34,950 bases of DNA from Thermoanaerobaculia bacterium (lineage in GTDB: Bacteria; Acidobacteriota; Thermoanaerobaculia; Multivoradales; JAHZIX01), in assembly GCA_027069135.1 (NCBI GenBank), contig JALXFE010000611.1:1-34950 (forward strand), written 5' to 3'. A program made the translations under genes and the position numbers. Below are positions 31,633 to 34,950 of this stretch, in pieces. How positions within the stretch are numbered: the stretch's first letter is position 1; each line of letters starts with the position of its first letter. Under the pieces are notes generated by a model. The model did no database searches, had not been told where the DNA came from, and worked only from the letters and a program-made list of their open reading frames with translations.

Positions 31633-33993
31633 CTAGAAAAAGCGCGAGGCTTTGACCATCGTCATATCGCTATCCCAACGAAACGGCCGGGGCATGGTCT
31701 CGATGGGGCGCGCCGGAGCTTCCGCGGGTAGACCGTAGGTGCCGTCCACGACCAGAAACTCCACCGCCTGAGTCTGGTTGAGCTCGACCTCGAGAGTGAG
31801 GCCCTGGCGAGCGTCCCCCAGAAACAGAAAGAGCCAAGCAGCCTCCCCATTTCCTCCGACGGGAGAATCTCCCAGGTCCTGACGCTCCCCATTGACCGAA
31901 AACGCCTGGACCGCGGCCAACGATTCGACTCCCACCGCCAGCCGCTGCGAGGGCCGACGGGAACGTATCCGGACGGCTATCTTGAATGTCCCATCGCCTT
32001 GATCCTGCCGGTGGATCAGATCGATCTGCGGTGTCTCCAGGGAAAGGACCGGTGCCTCGGCGATCAAAAAACCGCGGCGCCCGGACCTCGGGAGGCACCA
32101 TTCGAGGCGGGACTTGACAGGGTCGGTCCCAAGGACGGGCTCCATCCAAGGCGACGGCTTGGGGTCCGGGCTCCCCCACCGCGCGAGGTCCCCACCGGGA
32201 TCGACGCAATAGATCAGGCTGTCGCCCCGGGGGTGCTGGGCATCGAAACTGGGCTTGCGGACCGCGATCACGAGGAGAATCAAGGACGCGACGAGGCAGA
32301 GCGCCGGGATCCAGAAGGCGCCCCGCTGGGCCACCGGAGCCCAAAGATGAGCACAGAGCCCGACCCCGAGAGCGACGAGGGGCATGGCGGCCCAGGCGAG
32401 GGGTAACCCCAGGGCCCCCAGCAGCAGATAGACCAGCGGAACCCAGAGCAGCAGGACCGGGAGCGCCGCCAGACCTCCCAGGCCCCACGACCACCAGGGT
32501 TTCTGTGCCTCCCCTTCCTCTTCCCGCACCCCCAAGGCCACCAGGGCCGCGAGCGATAGGAGACCTGCAAAGGTCGGCCACAGAAAGATATAGCTGGCTC
32601 CGGGCACCAGGACCGCCGTCACCAGGGCCAGGAGTGAAGTCAGGAACGTGGTCCCGAGCACGACGCTCCCAGCACCGGCAGCGCGGACCATGGGCAGGAG
32701 CACGAAACCCGCCGCCGCCAGGGCCAAGAGCACGAAAGCCCCCTGATAGGTCGATGCCTTATAGGACAAGGCCAAGGGCAGCCCGCCGAAATCGGGATCG
32801 AGATGAGCCGCCTGCTGCCAGGCGAGAAGGCTCACCCCCCCCGCCAGCGCCGCCGCCAGGAGGACCCCACCGGCGGCCCGGAGGTCGGCCGATGGCCGGG
32901 TCAAACCGCGACGCACCGTGAGCACCGCAAGGGAGAGCCACATCGCGATCAATGCCAGGGCCAGCGGCAGCGCCCAAGCCGCCGGATACACCACCAGTTG
33001 GTTTCCGTAGAGATTGAAATACACCGCCTGCCCGACGGGGAGCTCCGCAAGGCTCTCGCGGTCTAAGGCCCGCAGGAGGCCCAGGGCTTGCTCCCCCATA
33101 TGCTGAAGGCTAGCCGGATCGAGATTTTCGACGGAGTCCCGGGCCGAGTGATACCGCGGGTAATCACCGATGAAGGCAAAATCCATGCCTTCCAAACCTG
33201 CGCCGGTGAACACCGAAAGGTCCGTGTCGTTGGGGAGAAACCGGAAGACTTCATAGCCCAGGGAGCTCGCTCGCGGAGCCTTGACGGCCCGCCCCAGCAG
33301 CCTCGTGAGCCAGCCGTTGGCAGCACCGGTACGAAACATCAGAGCCGGACCGGAGCTCCCTCGTGCTTCCAGGTTCAAAGCGACGCCGACTCTCTCGGCC
33401 CAGGGATGTTGGTCCACGAAGACCTGGGCTCCCAACAGGCCGGCTTCCTCCCCGTCGCTGATCAGGATCAGGAGCTCATGGTCCAGGGATTCTTCGGTCC
33501 CTAGGGCCCGAAGAACCTCCAGGATCGCCGCTACGCCGGAACCATCGTCTCCGGCTCCTGGGCTATAGGGGACCGAATCGTAGTGGGCCATCAGCAGCAG
33601 GGCCGGCTGCTGACCTCCGCCGGGCCGCCGCGCGACGATGTTTTCCAGGCTCGCGACGCGGGCCGGACCTCCCCAGGCCGAAGGTCGCACGGCGGTCGCC
33701 TTCTGCAAGTCCACTTCGAGCCCCGCGGCCTCGAGGATTCCGACCAACCGTTCCCGGACTTGGGCGTGGGCCTCGGAGCCTATTGTTCGTGGCTGGGCCG
33801 CGATCCAGCGAAGGTCTTTAAGAGCTCTCCCGGCGGAGAACTCGCCCTCCGGGGCATCCGGTCCGAGAGGATCTGTAAACTCCTGCGAAGATTGAAAGGC
33901 GGCCCAGCCGACCCAGCCGAGAAAGATCAGCGAGAGCAAGGCCCGCAGGGCCAAGCCTCGAGCGGTGGACACCGGGGGGACTTCGTTCTCCAA
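31633..33993 (-). CDS. M28-family zinc aminopeptidase with membrane tail
   Basis: About 786 aa. An N-terminal hydrophobic segment (LRALLSLIFLGWVGWAAF) anchors the protein. A co-catalytic zinc peptidase domain follows, with ligands in MAHYDSVPYS and AGDDGSGVA, the catalytic Glu pair in SDGEEAGLLGA, a bridging region LNLEARG, and the final His in YPRYHSARDSVENL. The C-terminal half has about eight more hydrophobic helices and then a beta domain. The plan resembles ER-type M28 peptidases (Fxna/ERMP1-like). TTG 33993 is preferred because AGGGAGG lies five bases upstream; a TTG at 34014 would overlap the CheW stop codon and a GTG at 33972 is also possible. Confidence 0.88.
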   Translation of the reverse strand: MENEVPPVSTARGLALRALLSLIFLGWVGWAAFQSSQEFTDPLGPDAPEGEFSAGRALKDLRWIAAQPRTIGSEAHAQVRERLVGILEAAGLEVDLQKATAVRPSAWGGPARVASLENIVARRPGGGQQPALLLMAHYDSVPYSPGAGDDGSGVAAILEVLRALGTEESLDHELLILISDGEEAGLLGAQVFVDQHPWAERVGVALNLEARGSSGPALMFRTGAANGWLTRLLGRAVKAPRASSLGYEVFRFLPNDTDLSVFTGAGLEGMDFAFIGDYPRYHSARDSVENLDPASLQHMGEQALGLLRALDRESLAELPVGQAVYFNLYGNQLVVYPAAWALPLALALIAMWLSLAVLTVRRGLTRPSADLRAAGGVLLAAALAGGVSLLAWQQAAHLDPDFGGLPLALSYKASTYQGAFVLLALAAAGFVLLPMVRAAGAGSVVLGTTFLTSLLALVTAVLVPGASYIFLWPTFAGLLSLAALVALGVREEEGEAQKPWWSWGLGGLAALPVLLLWVPLVYLLLGALGLPLAWAAMPLVALGVGLCAHLWAPVAQRGAFWIPALCLVASLILLVIAVRKPSFDAQHPRGDSLIYCVDPGGDLARWGSPDPKPSPWMEPVLGTDPVKSRLEWCLPRSGRRGFLIAEAPVLSLETPQIDLIHRQDQGDGTFKIAVRIRSRRPSQRLAVGVESLAAVQAFSVNGERQDLGDSPVGGNGEAAWLFLFLGDARQGLTLEVELNQTQAVEFLVVDGTYGLPAEAPARPIETMPRPFRWDSDMTMVKASRFF

Positions 33994-34010
33994 GCTGGCC
34001 TCCCTTGTTC

Positions 34011-34592
34011 TCAAGGCTCTGAGGCCCCAGCCTCAGGTCGCATCAGGGCGTCGAGCTCCAGGAGCACCAGAACCCCTTCCTCCCGGGGAACGACTCCCCG
34101 ACCGAGGGCGGTCAGGGCCGCCCGTCGGTCCGGCGATTCCTGCACTTCGCTCGGCAGAATTCTTTCCATCTGTTGCACCCGATCGACCAGAAGCCCGACG
34201 GGGCCGCTCGGGCCGTCGGTGACGAGGATCCGGTTGCCCTCCCCGGCTTCCGTGGCCTCCATTCCCAAGCGGACCCGCAGGTCCACCACCGCCAGCACAC
34301 GGCCCCGCATATTCGTGACCCCCCGCAGGCTAGCGGGAGATCTCGGCACCCGGGTGATGGTCCCGACTCTCAGGACCTCCCGGACCTGTTCCACCTTGAG
34401 CCCGAAGAGTTCCTCGCCCAAGACGAAACTTACCCAAAGCTCCGGAGTTTCTTCCGGTTCGGAGGATTCGTCGAGCTCCTCCTCGGCCAATACCTCCAGA
34501 TACTCTCGTAACGTCAAGGATTCTTCGGTCGCCTGGGTCGTGTCGCCTCCGGGCAAGCTTCGGATACCTTTTTTGGGTTTTTTCTTGACCAT
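34011..34592 (-). CDS. CheW-like chemotaxis coupling protein
   Basis: A 193-aa cytoplasmic protein with a lysine-rich N-terminus, an acidic linker and one CheW domain (about 52-185): LWVSFVLGEELFGLKVEQVREVLR, then ITRVPRSPASLRGVTNMRGRVLAVVDLRVRLG, and GLLVDRV. CheW links receptors to the CheA kinase. The start is the ATG at 34592; no strong ribosome binding site is visible. It follows cheB by 59 bases and precedes the M28 gene by 17, so chemotaxis genes probably continue beyond the window edge. Confidence 0.92.
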   Translation of the reverse strand: MVKKKPKKGIRSLPGGDTTQATEESLTLREYLEVLAEEELDESSEPEETPELWVSFVLGEELFGLKVEQVREVLRVGTITRVPRSPASLRGVTNMRGRVLAVVDLRVRLGMEATEAGEGNRILVTDGPSGPVGLLVDRVQQMERILPSEVQESPDRRAALTALGRGVVPREEGVLVLLELDALMRPEAGASEP

Positions 34593-34651
34593 GGAATCGT
34601 AGTGTCTCGATGGATTTGGAAGCTTCGCGATCCTATCAAGGCTAGGCCGGC

Positions 34652-34950
34652 CTAGGTCAAAAGCTTCGTGAGGCGTCCCCCGAGGGCTTCCAAAGAGGCT
34701 TCCTCCCGCACCGCACCCCGGTTTTTTGCAGCTCTCGGCATCCCGTAGACGACACAGGTTGCGGCATCTTGGGCAACTGTATAGCCACCGGAGCGCATCA
34801 CCTGCTGCATGCCCTCCGCACCATCGCTGCCCATACCGGTGAGGAGAACCGCCAGGGTCCTCGGACCGAGAACCTGGGCCCCGGATGCGAAAAGGATATC
34901 GACGGAGGGCCGGTGGCGGGCATCTTCCGGTGCTTCGCTCAGCCGGCAGA
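34652..34950 (-). CDS. cheB: CheB protein-glutamate methylesterase, C-terminal part
   Basis: Partial gene that runs off the right end of the window; only the last 98 residues are visible. VDILFASGAQVLGPRTLAV, LTGMGSDGAEGMQQVMRSGG and AQDAATCVVYGMPRAA are the characteristic end of the CheB methylesterase domain, including the Asp of the catalytic triad in GSDG. CheB removes methyl groups from chemoreceptors. The receiver domain, if present, would be outside the window. Stop codon TAG at 34652-34654 (minus strand). Confidence 0.93.
   Translation of the reverse strand, partial: CRLSEAPEDARHRPSVDILFASGAQVLGPRTLAVLLTGMGSDGAEGMQQVMRSGGYTVAQDAATCVVYGMPRAAKNRGAVREEASLEALGGRLTKLLT

Noticed and set aside
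1-34950. CRISPR arrays, tRNA or rRNA genes
   Set aside because: No regularly spaced direct repeats of CRISPR type, and no cloverleaf or rRNA-like segments were seen on reading either strand.

Overview
The window reads as chromosomal DNA of a GC-rich, Gram-negative bacterium. LpxC (lipid A synthesis) implies an outer membrane. Paired two-component-regulator-propeller histidine kinases, a sulfatase-like secreted hydrolase ending in LRSLGYLD, an M28 peptidase with a membrane tail and a decayed IS1380 element together resemble what I know of Acidobacteriota (Thermoanaerobaculia-like). That assignment is inference; there is no rRNA or other phylogenetic marker here.

Layout. 0-2 kb: a secreted cysteine-rich protein with a good sigma70-type promoter, then a stand-alone NRPS carrier-protein gene on the minus strand. 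2.3-4.9 kb: lon protease with a promoter and a rho-independent terminator. 5.0-10.1 kb: two translationally overlapping membrane histidine kinases with periplasmic beta-propeller sensors; the second has a damaged ATP-binding G1 box. 10.1-11.2 kb: the most interesting locus, a 74-residue precursor peptide followed by an alpha-N-methyltransferase. These match the split borosin RiPP pair SonA/SonM, in which a tetrapyrrole-methylase-fold enzyme N-methylates the backbone amides of a separate precursor. 11.2-15.5 kb: a response-regulator receiver fused to LpxC (minus), a sulfatase-like hydrolase (plus) and a GGDEF/EAL c-di-GMP protein (minus).

15.9-20.4 kb is an accessory segment bounded by two broken transposases (an HTH-type fragment and a frame-shifted IS1380 remnant). 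Between them lie a large secreted Ig-like protein and two paralogous small secreted proteins that share an exact six-cysteine spacing. 20.5-25.4 kb: one long secreted RHS/YD-type protein whose 3' end runs 180 bases antisense into the next gene. 25.3-34.95 kb: a minus-strand run of a GH113-like glycosidase, MoaA, an EamA-type transporter, a LOG-family protein, a matrixin-like metalloprotease, an M28 peptidase, CheW and the end of CheB, which is cut by the window edge.

Functional themes are envelope and secretion (LpxC, secreted hydrolases and proteases, RHS), signalling (propeller kinases, c-di-GMP, CheW/CheB) and a compact peptide-natural-product cassette. No tRNA, rRNA or CRISPR array was seen. 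All family names come from motif recognition by eye; no database search was run.
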